A stretch of 6,835 nucleotides of DNA, taken from Pseudonocardiaceae bacterium. Lineage in GTDB: Bacteria > Actinomycetota > Actinomycetes > Mycobacteriales > Pseudonocardiaceae. Below the pieces are notes generated by a model that made no database searches, had not been told where the DNA came from, and saw nothing but the letters and a program-made list of their open reading frames with translations. A program made the translations under genes and the position numbers. Of this stretch, positions 1 to 6,694 are shown one piece after another (within the stretch, counting starts at the first letter, position 1; the number at the start of each line of letters is the position of its first letter). The stretch lies in the NCBI GenBank assembly GCA_025937115.1, contig JAICSB010000172.1, positions 1 through 6,835 on the forward strand. The letters are read 5' to 3'.

Positions 1-451
1 ATACCGATCCGCGCTGCCGGGCCCGGGCGGCCAGGGATCGCCGCGCGCCGGGCGATATCCGATCAGTGCTCGCCAGCGCCACCAGGGCCACCCCGTCGAG
101 CAGGGCCGCGGCCACTGAGGCCGGATCCGGCCCAGGTCGGGAGATCAGCGCCAGCCGCTGCACCACCACCCCCGCCTCGGCTGCGGCCAACACACCGAGA
201 TCTCCGGCGCCGATCACCGCAGCCCAGGCCCCCTGCGCGGTGGCCGCGGCCAGCAACGCCAGTAGCAGCGCCATCGAGCCCTGCACTGCGACCACCGATC
301 CCGGCCGCAGCCCACCGGGCAGCAGTGGCGCGACCGGTTCGACTACCGGAAATGACGGCCGGCCGCCCGGGACGTCGAGCCGCTTTTCCAGCGTCGACGC
401 CGGGGCGACCGGCGCTCGCTGCAGCACCGACGCGACGCTCGCAACCGCCAT
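1..451 (-). CDS. imuA': ImuA'-like SOS mutagenesis protein (RecA-fold), C-terminus beyond left edge
   Basis: This frame is open from an ATG at 451 down to base 1, giving 150 codons with no stop, so the C-terminus lies outside the window. The product starts MAVASVASVLQRAPV. It has a LLPGGLRPGSV segment (residues 43-53) followed by a hydrophobic helix (VQGSMALLLALLA, 56-68), then AAVIGAGDLGVLAAAEAG and VAAALLDGVALVALAS. This order is typical of actinobacterial ImuA' proteins, RecA-fold relatives that work with ImuB and the DnaE2 polymerase in error-prone repair synthesis. The GxxxxGKT P-loop is not intact at QGSMALLL, as I recall for this family. The start is set by GGGAGGAGG at 459-467, 7 nt upstream. 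A LexA box lies 73 nt upstream, so damage induction is likely. The family call rests on sequence resemblance and the SOS box. imuB and dnaE2 are expected to the left but not seen. Confidence 0.78.
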   Translation of the reverse strand, partial: MAVASVASVLQRAPVAPASTLEKRLDVPGGRPSFPVVEPVAPLLPGGLRPGSVVAVQGSMALLLALLAAATAQGAWAAVIGAGDLGVLAAAEAGVVVQRLALISRPGPDPASVAAALLDGVALVALASTDRISPGARRSLAARARQRGSV

Positions 452-517
452 CCGGCGGCCTCCTCCCAAACGGTGGGTACGCGCGACAACCGCACCCGGA
501 TCCGCTGCGGGGAAGGC

Positions 518-523
518 AGCGTA
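518..523 (-). promoter_or_regulatory. Candidate -10 element for imuA'
   Basis: The minus strand reads TACGCT, fitting the actinobacterial TANNNT -10 pattern, directly downstream of the LexA box. LexA bound there would cover the spacer and -35 region, the usual arrangement for SOS repression. The leader to the ATG would be roughly 60 nt. No convincing -35 is visible, so this rests on position and hexamer match only. Confidence 0.4.
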
Positions 524-524
524 G

Positions 525-540
525 GGGAACATATGTTCGA
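525..540. promoter_or_regulatory. LexA-binding site (SOS box) upstream of imuA'
   Basis: The minus strand reads TCGAACATATGTTCCC. The actinobacterial/Gram-positive LexA consensus is TCGAAC-N4-GTTCGA, and 10 of the 12 defined positions match. The inner 12 bp (GAACATATGTTC, 527-538) are a perfect palindrome. The box lies 73 nt before the imuA' ATG and adjoins a -10-like hexamer, the expected place for a repressor operator. The gene downstream is of a type known to be LexA-controlled in mycobacteria, which supports the call independently. Confidence 0.85.
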
Positions 541-654
541 TCCACCAGTAAACCCAAGCAGTCGGGCACCGTCAAGGTCATACCCGCGATGCGCTGGCCA
601 CGTAGGGAACCGTCGGGCGAGGCTGAGGCTTCGACTTGCTCACTCCTTGGACTG

Positions 655-668
655 ACTCGGCTCCGAGT
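655..668. repeat. Short inverted repeat
   Basis: ACTCGG and CCGAGT are perfect inverted arms separated by CT. The element lies about 20 nt upstream of the AAGGAG ribosome site at 689-694. It could be an operator half-site pair. It is too tight for a good RNA hairpin unless the inner pair opens. A chance occurrence is possible in DNA of this composition. Confidence 0.3.
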
Positions 669-700
669 GGCTACCGGCTGGCGTCGGCAAGGAGCCCGTC

Positions 701-924
701 GTGACCCGCAGGCAGTGCCGGCGACTCAGGCGCGTACTACTGCGGGTGGGTGATCACGGGTCGCGCCCGTCGACTTCCCGATCGCGGGCTCCCGACACCG
801 CTCCTGGCGCGGCCGGACGATCATCGTCATCGGCCTGACCCGCAACGCGCGTGACCTGCCGCGCAGCTGCACCGAGTGCAACCAGCACCTCCGCATGATG
901 ACCCTGGCGCAGCGCGTGCGGTGA
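701..924 (+). pseudogene. Possible frameshifted small gene, function unknown
   Basis: A GTG at 701 follows AAGGAG with 6-nt spacing and begins VTRRQCRRLRRVLLRVGDH. That frame soon loses coding character. One reading frame away, 757-921 (stop 922-924) has G or C at the third position in 53 of 55 codons, a strong coding signature, but it has no good start of its own because a stop sits at 751-753. Loss of one base near 750-760 would join the two into a protein of about 74 residues. The second part contains RTIIVIGLTRNARDLP and a CxxC-type SCTECNQH. I recognise no family. Alternatives are a remnant of a longer decayed gene, a sequencing error, or a chance high-GC3 frame. Confidence 0.35.
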
Positions 925-995
925 GAAACTGTCGGTGCTCCCCGGCAGCATGCGACCATGGTGGTGCCCCCAGAACGCGCGGAGGTGAGTCGCGG

Positions 996-1577
996 ATGTC
1001 GTCGCCTGCCCAGACCGACCTGCTTGACCACGTCGGCCCGTGGACGGAACGGGATTATTTCGCGCTGCCCGAGGACCGTCGCCGAATTGAACTGCTCGAC
1101 GGCGGGTTGCTGGTGAGCCCTGCTGCCGGGAGCCGGCACCAGCGGCTGTCATCCCATCTTTGCCACGCGCTGGGGCGGGCGGCACCGAGCTGGCTGGAGG
1201 TGCTGGAAGCCGTCAACGTCCGGGTGGCGCCCGGGCGAATCCTGATCCCCGACCTTGTCATGGTGACCAACCCTGGGCTCGACGTGACGGTCTGGGACCC
1301 GGCCGAGGTGGCGATGGTCATCGAGATTGTCAGCCCGGGCAGCATCGCGGCTGATCGGGCGATCAAGCCGCAGCTCTACTCGGCCGCGGGAATCGACCAC
1401 TACCTGCGGATTGAGCTCAACGGCCCGGGTCCAAGCTCGGTGGCCTACCAGCTGCAACGGGGGTGCTACATAGAGGCCACGTCGTCGAGCTCGGATCAGC
1501 TGCTGTGCCTGGCGCAACCGTTCCCGATTGACCTGGACCTCGCCGAGCTCGCCACCGCGACCCGCCCGCCACCGTGA
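996..1577 (+). CDS. Uma2-family (DUF820) PD-(D/E)xK nuclease-like protein
   Basis: The 193-residue product has the length and motif order of the Uma2/DUF820 family (PF05685), which has a restriction-endonuclease-like fold. Conserved points visible are E32 in RIELLDGGLLVSP, the PD pair P85-D86 in ILIPDLVMV, E110 in VIEIVSPGS, and K124 in the DRAIKPQLYSAAGIDHYLRI segment. All candidate metal-binding and catalytic residues are therefore present and the protein looks intact. The ATG at 996 is chosen over an earlier in-frame ATG at 876 because GGAGGTGAG lies 6 nt upstream and the 40 extra residues are low-complexity and unlike the family. It is the first gene of a plus-strand run, and the next start lies 34 nt downstream. 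The biological role of Uma2 proteins is poorly known. Nuclease activity here is inferred from the fold family. Confidence 0.88.
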   Translation: MSSPAQTDLLDHVGPWTERDYFALPEDRRRIELLDGGLLVSPAAGSRHQRLSSHLCHALGRAAPSWLEVLEAVNVRVAPGRILIPDLVMVTNPGLDVTVWDPAEVAMVIEIVSPGSIAADRAIKPQLYSAAGIDHYLRIELNGPGPSSVAYQLQRGCYIEATSSSSDQLLCLAQPFPIDLDLAELATATRPPP

Positions 1578-1611
1578 CGCTGTCAACCCACCGGCGGGCA
1601 CACTGGACGTC

Positions 1612-2430
1612 GTGGCGGGCTTCGGCTGGATCTCCTTGTGCACCGATTACGGCTACGCGGACGGGTTCGTGGCCGCCTGCCACGGGGTGATCGCCCGGAT
1701 CGCGCCGCAGGCGCGAGTGCTCGACGTCACGCATGCGATCACGCCGGGCGACGTGCGGCGCGGCTCGGTAGTGCTCGCCGACACGCTGCCCTGGCTGCCA
1801 CCGGCGGTGCATGTCGCGGTCATCGACCCCGGGGTCGGTACGGCGCGGCGCGGGTTGGCTCTGGTCAGCGGCGACACTGTGCTGGTCGGCCCGGACAACG
1901 GGCTACTGGTCCCCACGGCGCGGGCCCTGGGCGGAGTGCGCGCCGCTTATGAGCTCGCCGAACCCCGCTACCGGCTGTCGACGGTCAGCGCGACGTTCCA
2001 CGGCCGGGACGTTTTCGCTCCGGCGGCCGCTCATCTGGCCTGTGGAGTTGTACCGGACGCGCTCGGCCCCGCGATCGACCCGGCCTCGCTGGTGACGTTA
2101 CCGGCACCGCTGTGCCAGGTGGACGGCGATCGGATCCGCGTCGAGGTGCTGACCGTGGACCACTTCGGCAACGTGGCGCTGGCCGCCGGGGCAGCCGAGC
2201 TGGCCGCGATCGGCCTGCGGGCCGGGGTATCGGCGACGCTGCAGTGGCCAGCCGGCGCGCAGCCGGTGCGCTTCGGCAAGACCTTTTCCGACGTGGCGCA
2301 AGGAGAACTGATCCTGCTGATCGATTCGGCGGGACATCTCGCGGTGGCCCGTCGAGCAGGCTCGGCGGCGCACCACACCGGTCTGCAGCCCGGTGCCGTG
2401 GTCGAGTTGCTCACTTCTCCCGACACATAG
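1612..2430 (+). CDS. SAM hydrolase (SAM hydroxide adenosyltransferase, DUF62 family)
   Basis: Characterised members of this family split S-adenosylmethionine with water into adenosine and L-methionine and are cytoplasmic trimers. The 272-residue product shows the family motifs in order: TDYG (11-14) with DGFV, LDVTHAI, VHVAVIDPGVGTARRG, LVGPDNGLL, FHGRDVFAPAAAHLA, and C-terminal VDHFGNVAL. D72, R79 and H130 have nearly the same spacing as the Asp-Arg-His set reported for the archaeal enzyme, which points to hydrolase rather than fluorinase/chlorinase chemistry. The GTG at 1612 is preferred because the motif-bearing N-terminus follows closely. It lacks a strong ribosome site, so coupling to the Uma2 gene is possible. 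A TTG at 1528 would add 28 atypical residues and overlap that gene. Downstream, the flavoprotein gene starts 11 nt after the stop. Confidence 0.9.
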   Translation: MAGFGWISLCTDYGYADGFVAACHGVIARIAPQARVLDVTHAITPGDVRRGSVVLADTLPWLPPAVHVAVIDPGVGTARRGLALVSGDTVLVGPDNGLLVPTARALGGVRAAYELAEPRYRLSTVSATFHGRDVFAPAAAHLACGVVPDALGPAIDPASLVTLPAPLCQVDGDRIRVEVLTVDHFGNVALAAGAAELAAIGLRAGVSATLQWPAGAQPVRFGKTFSDVAQGELILLIDSAGHLAVARRAGSAAHHTGLQPGAVVELLTSPDT

Positions 2431-2441
2431 ATAGGGGCGAC

Positions 2442-3788
2442 ATGCACACCGCCGTCGTCGGCGCGGGTCCAACCGGGCTCTACACAGCGATCGCGCTGGC
2501 CCGTCGCGGGCATGAGGTCACGGTCATCGATCGCGATCCCGGGCCTGATCAGAACGGGTCGTGGAAACGCCGGGGCGTGATGCAGTTTCACCACCCGCAC
2601 GCCTTCCGTCAGCAGGTCGGGGAAGCGCTTCTCGCCGAGATGCCGGAAGTCTGGGATGGCTTGATCACAGCGGGAGCTGAGCTGGCCACCGTGCCCGATC
2701 AACCTGGTCAGCCCGAGCGGGTGGTCGGATTGCGCTGCCGGCGTCTGATCTTCGAACGGGTCCTGCGGTCAGCCGCCGAGACTCAACCCGGCGTCACGCT
2801 GCGGACCGGTCACGTCGATGACGTCCGCACCGAGCAGGGACGCGCCGTCGGGATCCGGGTGAGCGGCCACCAGGTGGATGCCGATCTCGTCATTGACGCA
2901 TCCGGCCGTGCCGGCAAGGCCACCCAGGCCTTCCGGGGGCCGGTCGAGGGCGGTGACTGTGGAATCGCTTACGTGTCGCGGCAATACCAGCTGTTGCCGG
3001 GCGCCGAGCATGGACCGATGAACGTCCCCTTCGGGATCGTGACGAGTTATCCCGGCTACCAGGCCGTGGTGTTCATCCACGACAACCGAATCGTGTCCAT
3101 CCTCATCGCTCGGGCCAACACGGACCGTCAGATGGCGGCGCTGCGATCCCAGGACGTGTTCGAAGCCGCCATTGGGGCGATCCCTTCCCTGGCAGCATGG
3201 AGCGCCCCGGACCGGTCCCAGCCGATAACCCCGGTGCTACCCGGTGGCCGGCTGCATAACACCTACCAGGGGCAGCGCAACGCCGCCGGGCAGATCGCTC
3301 TCGACGGCTTGATCTTCGTCGGGGACGCCGTGTGCACGACCAACCCGGTGGCCGGACGCGGCGTAACCACTTCTCTGATGCAGGCCCAACGGTTGGTTCA
3401 GCTCATCGACGACCACCGGCGCGACTTCACCTCGTGCTCCCTGGAGTTCGACCACTGGTGCGAGACGAACATCAAGCCGTGGTTCTCTGACCACGTGTAT
3501 TGGGACGCCGAGCTGATCCGGCGCTGGTCCGGGCACGACATCGACCTGACCCGGCCGCTGCCCTCAGATCTGATCATGGCGGCCACAGCGGTCGACCCCG
3601 AGATGCTCAACGTCGTCGGACCCTACCTGGCCATGCTCGCCCTGCCCGCCAGCCTCGCCGCCGTTGAACCCCGAGCACGGGAGATTTACGCCAGCGGCTG
3701 GCGTCCACCCGTACCCGATGGACCCACCCGCGACGAGCTAGCCGCACTCGTCACCAGGGTCAGTGCGCGAAATGGCGGGTTCCGGTGA
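2442..3788 (+). CDS. FAD-dependent oxidoreductase, flavoprotein monooxygenase-like
   Basis: The 448-residue product begins with a Rossmann FAD-binding motif, VVGAGPTGL (G7, G9, G12), with acidic D30 ending the second strand. It continues with [14 protein letters not shown] (96-109), [11 protein letters not shown] (148-158), and the second FAD motif [16 protein letters not shown] (292-307, GD at 294-295). This order matches the p-hydroxybenzoate-hydroxylase-like monooxygenase/oxidoreductase fold. The region that often reads as a substrate-side histidine motif is FHHPHAFRQ (49-57). I see no signal peptide, and the hydrophobic patch [18 protein letters not shown] near residues 391-408 is probably a helix packed in the C-terminal part. 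The WxWxIP motif of tryptophan halogenases is absent. The ATG follows AGGGG (2433-2437) and lies 11 nt after the SAM hydrolase stop, so the two are likely co-transcribed. The last 29 bases overlap the 3' end of purH on the other strand. The substrate is unknown. Confidence 0.85.
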   Translation: MHTAVVGAGPTGLYTAIALARRGHEVTVIDRDPGPDQNGSWKRRGVMQFHHPHAFRQQVGEALLAEMPEVWDGLITAGAELATVPDQPGQPERVVGLRCRRLIFERVLRSAAETQPGVTLRTGHVDDVRTEQGRAVGIRVSGHQVDADLVIDASGRAGKATQAFRGPVEGGDCGIAYVSRQYQLLPGAEHGPMNVPFGIVTSYPGYQAVVFIHDNRIVSILIARANTDRQMAALRSQDVFEAAIGAIPSLAAWSAPDRSQPITPVLPGGRLHNTYQGQRNAAGQIALDGLIFVGDAVCTTNPVAGRGVTTSLMQAQRLVQLIDDHRRDFTSCSLEFDHWCETNIKPWFSDHVYWDAELIRRWSGHDIDLTRPLPSDLIMAATAVDPEMLNVVGPYLAMLALPASLAAVEPRAREIYASGWRPPVPDGPTRDELAALVTRVSARNGGFR

Positions 3789-5331
3789 GGTAGAGCGGCA
3801 CCCCGGTGGCCTGCGCGGCGGCGATCGAATCGGCGTCGCGGATCGATCCCCCGGGTTGCACCACGGCGCGAACCCCGGCGTCGAGCAGCACCTCCAGGCC
3901 GTCGGGGAACGGGAAGTAGGCGTCGGAGGCGGCCACCGCGCCGCTCGCTCGCCCGCCGGCTCGGCTGACCGCGAGGCGGGCGGCGTCCACCCGGTTCACC
4001 TGCCCCATCCCGATGCCGACGGTGGCCTGATCCGCGGCGAGCAGGATCGCGTTGGAGCGCACCGCGCGGCAGGTCCGCCAGGCGAAGACCAGGTCGGCCA
4101 GCGCCGTCTCGGTTACCGGCGCACCGGTAGCCAGCGTCCAGGACGCCGGATCGTCACCGGGCGCGTCGATCGCGTCGCGGGTCTGCAGTAGTAGGCCGCC
4201 GGACAGCGCCCGGAACTCGATACCGCCCCTATCGGGGGGCGCGGCCAGCAGCAGCCGGAGGTTCTTCTTGCGAGCGAGCACGTCCACCGCGCCGTCGGCA
4301 TATGACGGTGCCACCAGCACCTCGGTGAACACCTCGCTGACCTGCTCGGCCAGCTCGACGGTGACCTGGCGGTTCACCGCGATCACGCCCCCGAACGCGC
4401 TCACCGGGTCGCACGCATGCGCGCTGCGGTGCGCGTCGGCGACGTCCCCGGCGGCCGACACCGCGATGCCACACGGGTTGGCGTGCTTGATGATCGCGAC
4501 GCAGGCGCCGTCGTGGTCGTAGGCGGCGCGCCAGGCGGCGTCGGCGTCGACGTAGTTGTTGTAGGACATCTCCTTGCCGTGCAGCTGCTGTGCGCGGGCC
4601 AGCCCTCGGGTGCCGCCAGCCGTGTACAGCGCCGCCTGCTGGTGCGGGTTCTCCCCGTAGCGCAACGTCGTCGCCCGCCGCCACGAGGCGCCCACCCAGG
4701 GCGGAAATTCGCCCGAGTCCGATGATCCGATCCAGTCCGATGATCCCAGCCAGGACGCCACGGCGATGTCGTAGTCCGCGGTGTGTCGAAACGCGGTGAC
4801 AGCCAGCGCCCGGCGCTGCGCCAGGGTGAACCCACCGGCGCCGACGGCGTCGAGCACATCGACGTAGGCCGCCGGGTCCACCACCACGGCCACCGAGGCG
4901 TGGTTCTTGGCGGCCGCGCGCACCATCGCCGGGCCACCGATATCGATCTGCTCGACGCACTCGTCGAAACCGGCCCCGGCGGCCACGGTGGCCTCGAACG
5001 GGTACAGGTTGACGACCAGCAGATCGAACGGCGCGACGTCCAGGGCGCCCAGCTGGGCCACGTGCTCGGGTTTGCGGGTGTCGGCAAGCAGCCCAGCGTG
5101 CACTCGGGGGTGCAGGGTCTTGACCCGCCCGTCGAGGCACTCCGGGAAACCAGTGAGCTCCTCGATCGTCGTTACCGGCACACCCGCGTTGGCGATCACG
5201 GTCGCCGTCGAGCCGGTGGAGACGATCTGCACGCCGGCCGCGTGCAGCCCGGTGGCCAGCTCCGGCAGCCCGCTCTTGTCCGACACACTCAGCAGCGCCC
5301 GGCGCACCGGCCGGCGATCCTCGGTAGTCAC
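3760..5331 (-). CDS. purH: Bifunctional AICAR formyltransferase / IMP cyclohydrolase
   Basis: PurH carries out the last two steps of de novo purine synthesis: 10-formyl-THF-dependent formylation of AICAR, then closure of FAICAR to IMP. The 523-residue length is normal. The N-terminal cyclohydrolase domain (about 9-190) shows [37 protein letters not shown] and [17 protein letters not shown]. The C-terminal transformylase domain shows [42 protein letters not shown] (catalytic-type K282-H283), [42 protein letters not shown] and [13 protein letters not shown]. The usual VKSNAI is VRSNAI here, a mild change. The GTG at 5331 is chosen because it overlaps the purN stop as GTGA, the classic coupled start. 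A further in-frame start at 5364 would lie inside purN. An 18-bp tandem duplication sits in the interdomain linker. The 3' end overlaps the convergent flavoprotein gene. Confidence 0.96.
   Translation of the reverse strand: MTTEDRRPVRRALLSVSDKSGLPELATGLHAAGVQIVSTGSTATVIANAGVPVTTIEELTGFPECLDGRVKTLHPRVHAGLLADTRKPEHVAQLGALDVAPFDLLVVNLYPFEATVAAGAGFDECVEQIDIGGPAMVRAAAKNHASVAVVVDPAAYVDVLDAVGAGGFTLAQRRALAVTAFRHTADYDIAVASWLGSSDWIGSSDSGEFPPWVGASWRRATTLRYGENPHQQAALYTAGGTRGLARAQQLHGKEMSYNNYVDADAAWRAAYDHDGACVAIIKHANPCGIAVSAAGDVADAHRSAHACDPVSAFGGVIAVNRQVTVELAEQVSEVFTEVLVAPSYADGAVDVLARKKNLRLLLAAPPDRGGIEFRALSGGLLLQTRDAIDAPGDDPASWTLATGAPVTETALADLVFAWRTCRAVRSNAILLAADQATVGIGMGQVNRVDAARLAVSRAGGRASGAVAASDAYFPFPDGLEVLLDAGVRAVVQPGGSIRDADSIAAAQATGVPLYLTGTRHFAH
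4716..4751. repeat. 18-bp tandem duplication inside purH
   Basis: Units 4716-4733 and 4734-4751 match at 16 of 18 bases, and the first 13 (AGTCCGATGATCC) are identical. On the coding strand they give the hexapeptide repeat [12 protein letters not shown] (residues 194-205), in the linker between the cyclohydrolase and transformylase domains. The length is a multiple of three, so the frame is kept. The local codons (TCA, GGA, then GAA TTT) are less G/C-ending than the rest of purH, as expected for a recent or loosely constrained insertion. Confidence 0.85.
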
Positions 5332-5951
5332 GGTAGGGAGACCTTTCGTCCGGTGACGGTGCACCCGTGGCGGGCCAGCTCAGCGACGACGTCCACCAGC
5401 AACCGCCGCTCCACTGTCTTGATTCGCTCGTGAAGCCGCGTTTCGGTGTCGTCCGGGAGCACCTCGACGGCGCGCTGAGCCAGGATCGGGCCGGTATCCA
5501 CGCCGGCGTCCACCAGGTGCAGGGTCGCGCCGGTCAGCCAGACCCCGTGCGCCAGCGCAGCGGCCACCGGGTGCCGGCCGGGGAACGCGGGCAGCAGCGC
5601 GGGGTGGCTGTTGAGGATGCGACCGCCGAAGCGGTCCAAAAACCCTGGCCCGAGGATCTTCATGAAGCCGGCCGTGACGATCAGGTCCGGCTGGTAGGCG
5701 GCGACGGCCTCAGTGAGCGCTGCGTCCCAGGCCGTCCGGTCCGGGTGCTGGGTCAGCTCGACGACGAACGTGGGCAGCCCACGATCTTCGGCGCGCTTGA
5801 GCCCTATGGGGCCGGTTCGGTCCGCGCCGACGGCGACGACCTGGGCGGGATAATCCGGGCCAGCGGCGTCCAGCAAGGCCTGTAGCAGCGTCCCTGTGCC
5901 GGACACCAGGACAACGATCCGGGTGGGGATCGGCAGGCGGAGCTGGGTCAG
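5328..5951 (-). CDS. purN: Phosphoribosylglycinamide (GAR) formyltransferase
   Basis: PurN transfers a formyl group from 10-formyl-THF to GAR in purine synthesis. The product (207 residues from this start) shows [17 protein letters not shown] (phosphate-binding glycine loop), [28 protein letters not shown] with catalytic-type N114 and H116, [14 protein letters not shown] with D152 (N-to-D spacing of 38, as in E. coli PurN), and the ending [12 protein letters not shown]. It is intact. The start is uncertain because no ATG or GTG lies near the expected N-terminus. The CTG at 5951 has AGGAG 6 nt upstream, gives an N-terminus ([15 protein letters not shown]) of normal family length, and lies downstream of a -10-like hexamer. 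In-frame TTG 6005, GTG 6017 and ATG 6077 would add 18 to 42 residues with no family look and no clear ribosome site. The stop overlaps the purH GTG (GTGA), so the pair is one operon. Confidence 0.93.
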   Translation of the reverse strand: MTQLRLPIPTRIVVLVSGTGTLLQALLDAAGPDYPAQVVAVGADRTGPIGLKRAEDRGLPTFVVELTQHPDRTAWDAALTEAVAAYQPDLIVTAGFMKILGPGFLDRFGGRILNSHPALLPAFPGRHPVAAALAHGVWLTGATLHLVDAGVDTGPILAQRAVEVLPDDTETRLHERIKTVERRLLVDVVAELARHGCTVTGRKVSLP

Positions 5952-5957
5952 CGCAGG

Positions 5958-5962
5958 CTCCT
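5958..5962 (-). promoter_or_regulatory. Ribosome-binding site supporting a CTG start for purN
   Basis: The minus strand reads AGGAG, then six bases, then CTG (5951-5949). It is the only good Shine-Dalgarno match close to the expected PurN N-terminus, and it is the main reason for choosing the CTG codon. Confidence 0.55.
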
Positions 5963-5988
5963 GGCGCAGAGCGGGATGGCGAACATCC

Positions 5989-5994
5989 AGCCTA
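5989..5994 (-). promoter_or_regulatory. Candidate -10 element for the purN-purH operon
   Basis: The minus strand reads TAGGCT, a good actinobacterial TANNNT hexamer, 37 nt upstream of the proposed CTG start of purN. Transcription starting about 7 nt further on would give a leader of roughly 30 nt containing the AGGAG site and would exclude the more distal in-frame starts. The -35 area (GTGTGC at 17-bp spacing) is a poor match, so this is tentative. Confidence 0.4.
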
Positions 5995-6128
5995 GCTTGC
6001 CCCAAGGCAGAGCACACGGACGCCGTGGACGTCCCGGCGGGGCACCATGATCTGGTCGCGGCTCGCAACGCCCGCACCTCAGCTGTGATGGCGTTGTGGT
6101 CGCGGGGGTCGTCGTTCCGGCCTCGTTG

Positions 6129-6694
6129 TCAGTTGCCCGCCGGATCGTAGGTCACAATGTCAAGTGATAAATATTGCGCGGTCAGTCCGGTGATCTTCAA
6201 TGCCGAGTATCGCTGGTCCGATGTTTTGACGCAAAAATAATTACCGACAGCGACGCTTCCTGTATCATAGGAACCTGCACGATATCCTGTTGTATTCCGG
6301 CAAGTGTCGTAATCAGACTTCGTGTCGCCGAGGTCAATTACTGGTGAAGTGACCAGGAATGACCTGTCTGACGCATATCTGATCTCAATGGCTCCGGTCT
6401 CCCATTGCGGGTCAGATGCTGGCGAGTCTAAATCGACCCCGTTCCCGTTAAAAGAAAGTGTGACCGGTCCGCTATGTCGAACTGTCGTACGCCGAGTGTG
6501 CTGGGCATCACCAGTTGGACCAGGGAGGCCGAGCCGCGATCTCAACTGCGCATTGTCCGACTGAAGCTGCTGATTCTGGCTCTTGAGTTGATCGAACTGT
6601 CCTTGAAGAGTTGAGAGATCCGTACCCTTCGTCGCAGCGGACGCCTGCGCCTGCTCTTTAGCCTGCGTGATCTGCGCTGTCCAAAGGCCAAGGG
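6129..6694 (-). pseudogene. Coiled-coil protein gene truncated at its 5' end by an insertion sequence
   Basis: The frame is open from the insertion boundary at 6694 to a TGA at 6129-6131, about 187 codons from LGLWTAQITQAKEQAQ. The first 60 or so residues are a glutamine-rich coiled coil (LSTLQGQFDQLK, SQNQQLQSDNAQLRSRL). A linker and a beta-rich C-terminal domain follow, with two cysteines (in DYDTCRNTTGY and GNYFCVKTSDQRYSALKI) that could form a disulfide. The C-terminal part resembles putative extracellular domains of actinobacterial membrane proteins, an impression I cannot verify. Any upstream membrane anchor would lie beyond the insertion. No ATG or GTG start is present in the remaining chromosomal part, and the only in-frame candidate is a TTG at 6545 inside the coiled coil. 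The open frame continues into the inverted repeat without its own start. Base composition is visibly less GC-rich than the pur genes, suggesting accessory DNA. Confidence 0.6.

Larger units (their letters stand above)
541..995. other. Gene-poor interval between imuA' and the Uma2 gene
   Basis: No complete, convincing gene is present in these 455 bp. The interval holds a 14-bp inverted repeat (655-668), a strong ribosome site with a GTG start (689-703) leading into a coding-like but frame-broken stretch (to 924), and the ribosome site of the Uma2 gene (GGAGGTGAG, 981-989). Several longer open frames exist on both strands, but they are arginine/proline-rich shadows typical of high-GC DNA. A promoter for the plus-strand operon should lie here, but I could not pick one with confidence. 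Confidence 0.6.

Noticed and set aside
63..581. Long open frames on both strands over the left end (minus 63-581 and plus 66-524)
   Set aside because: Both are low-complexity glycine/arginine- or alanine/threonine-rich translations. The real frame here is the third one, open to the left edge, with a ribosome site, LexA box and ImuA'-like protein.
876..995. Upstream ATG extension of the Uma2 gene
   Set aside because: It adds 40 residues unlike the family, lacks a ribosome site, and overlaps the broken small gene, whereas the ATG at 996 has GGAGGTGAG at ideal spacing.
726..1185. Minus-strand open frames opposite the Uma2 gene 5' region
   Set aside because: They are arginine/histidine-rich translations with no motif, overlapping the well-supported Uma2 start region. 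They look like shadows.
1612..2430. SAM-dependent fluorinase or chlorinase
   Set aside because: The Asp-Arg-His set (D72, R79, H130) and length fit the SAM hydroxide adenosyltransferases, and no halogenase-type insertion is apparent.
2442..3788. Flavin-dependent tryptophan halogenase
   Set aside because: The FAD-binding fold is shared, but the WxWxIP motif of halogenases is absent.
5952..6077. N-terminal extension of PurN to the ATG at 6077
   Set aside because: The extra 42 residues do not resemble PurN, and the stretch contains the likely promoter and ribosome site for a start at 5951.
6066..6096. Possible terminator hairpin (CAACGCC ... GGCGTTG)
   Set aside because: The 7-bp arms have a 17-nt loop and no T-run follows on either strand, so it is not a convincing intrinsic terminator.
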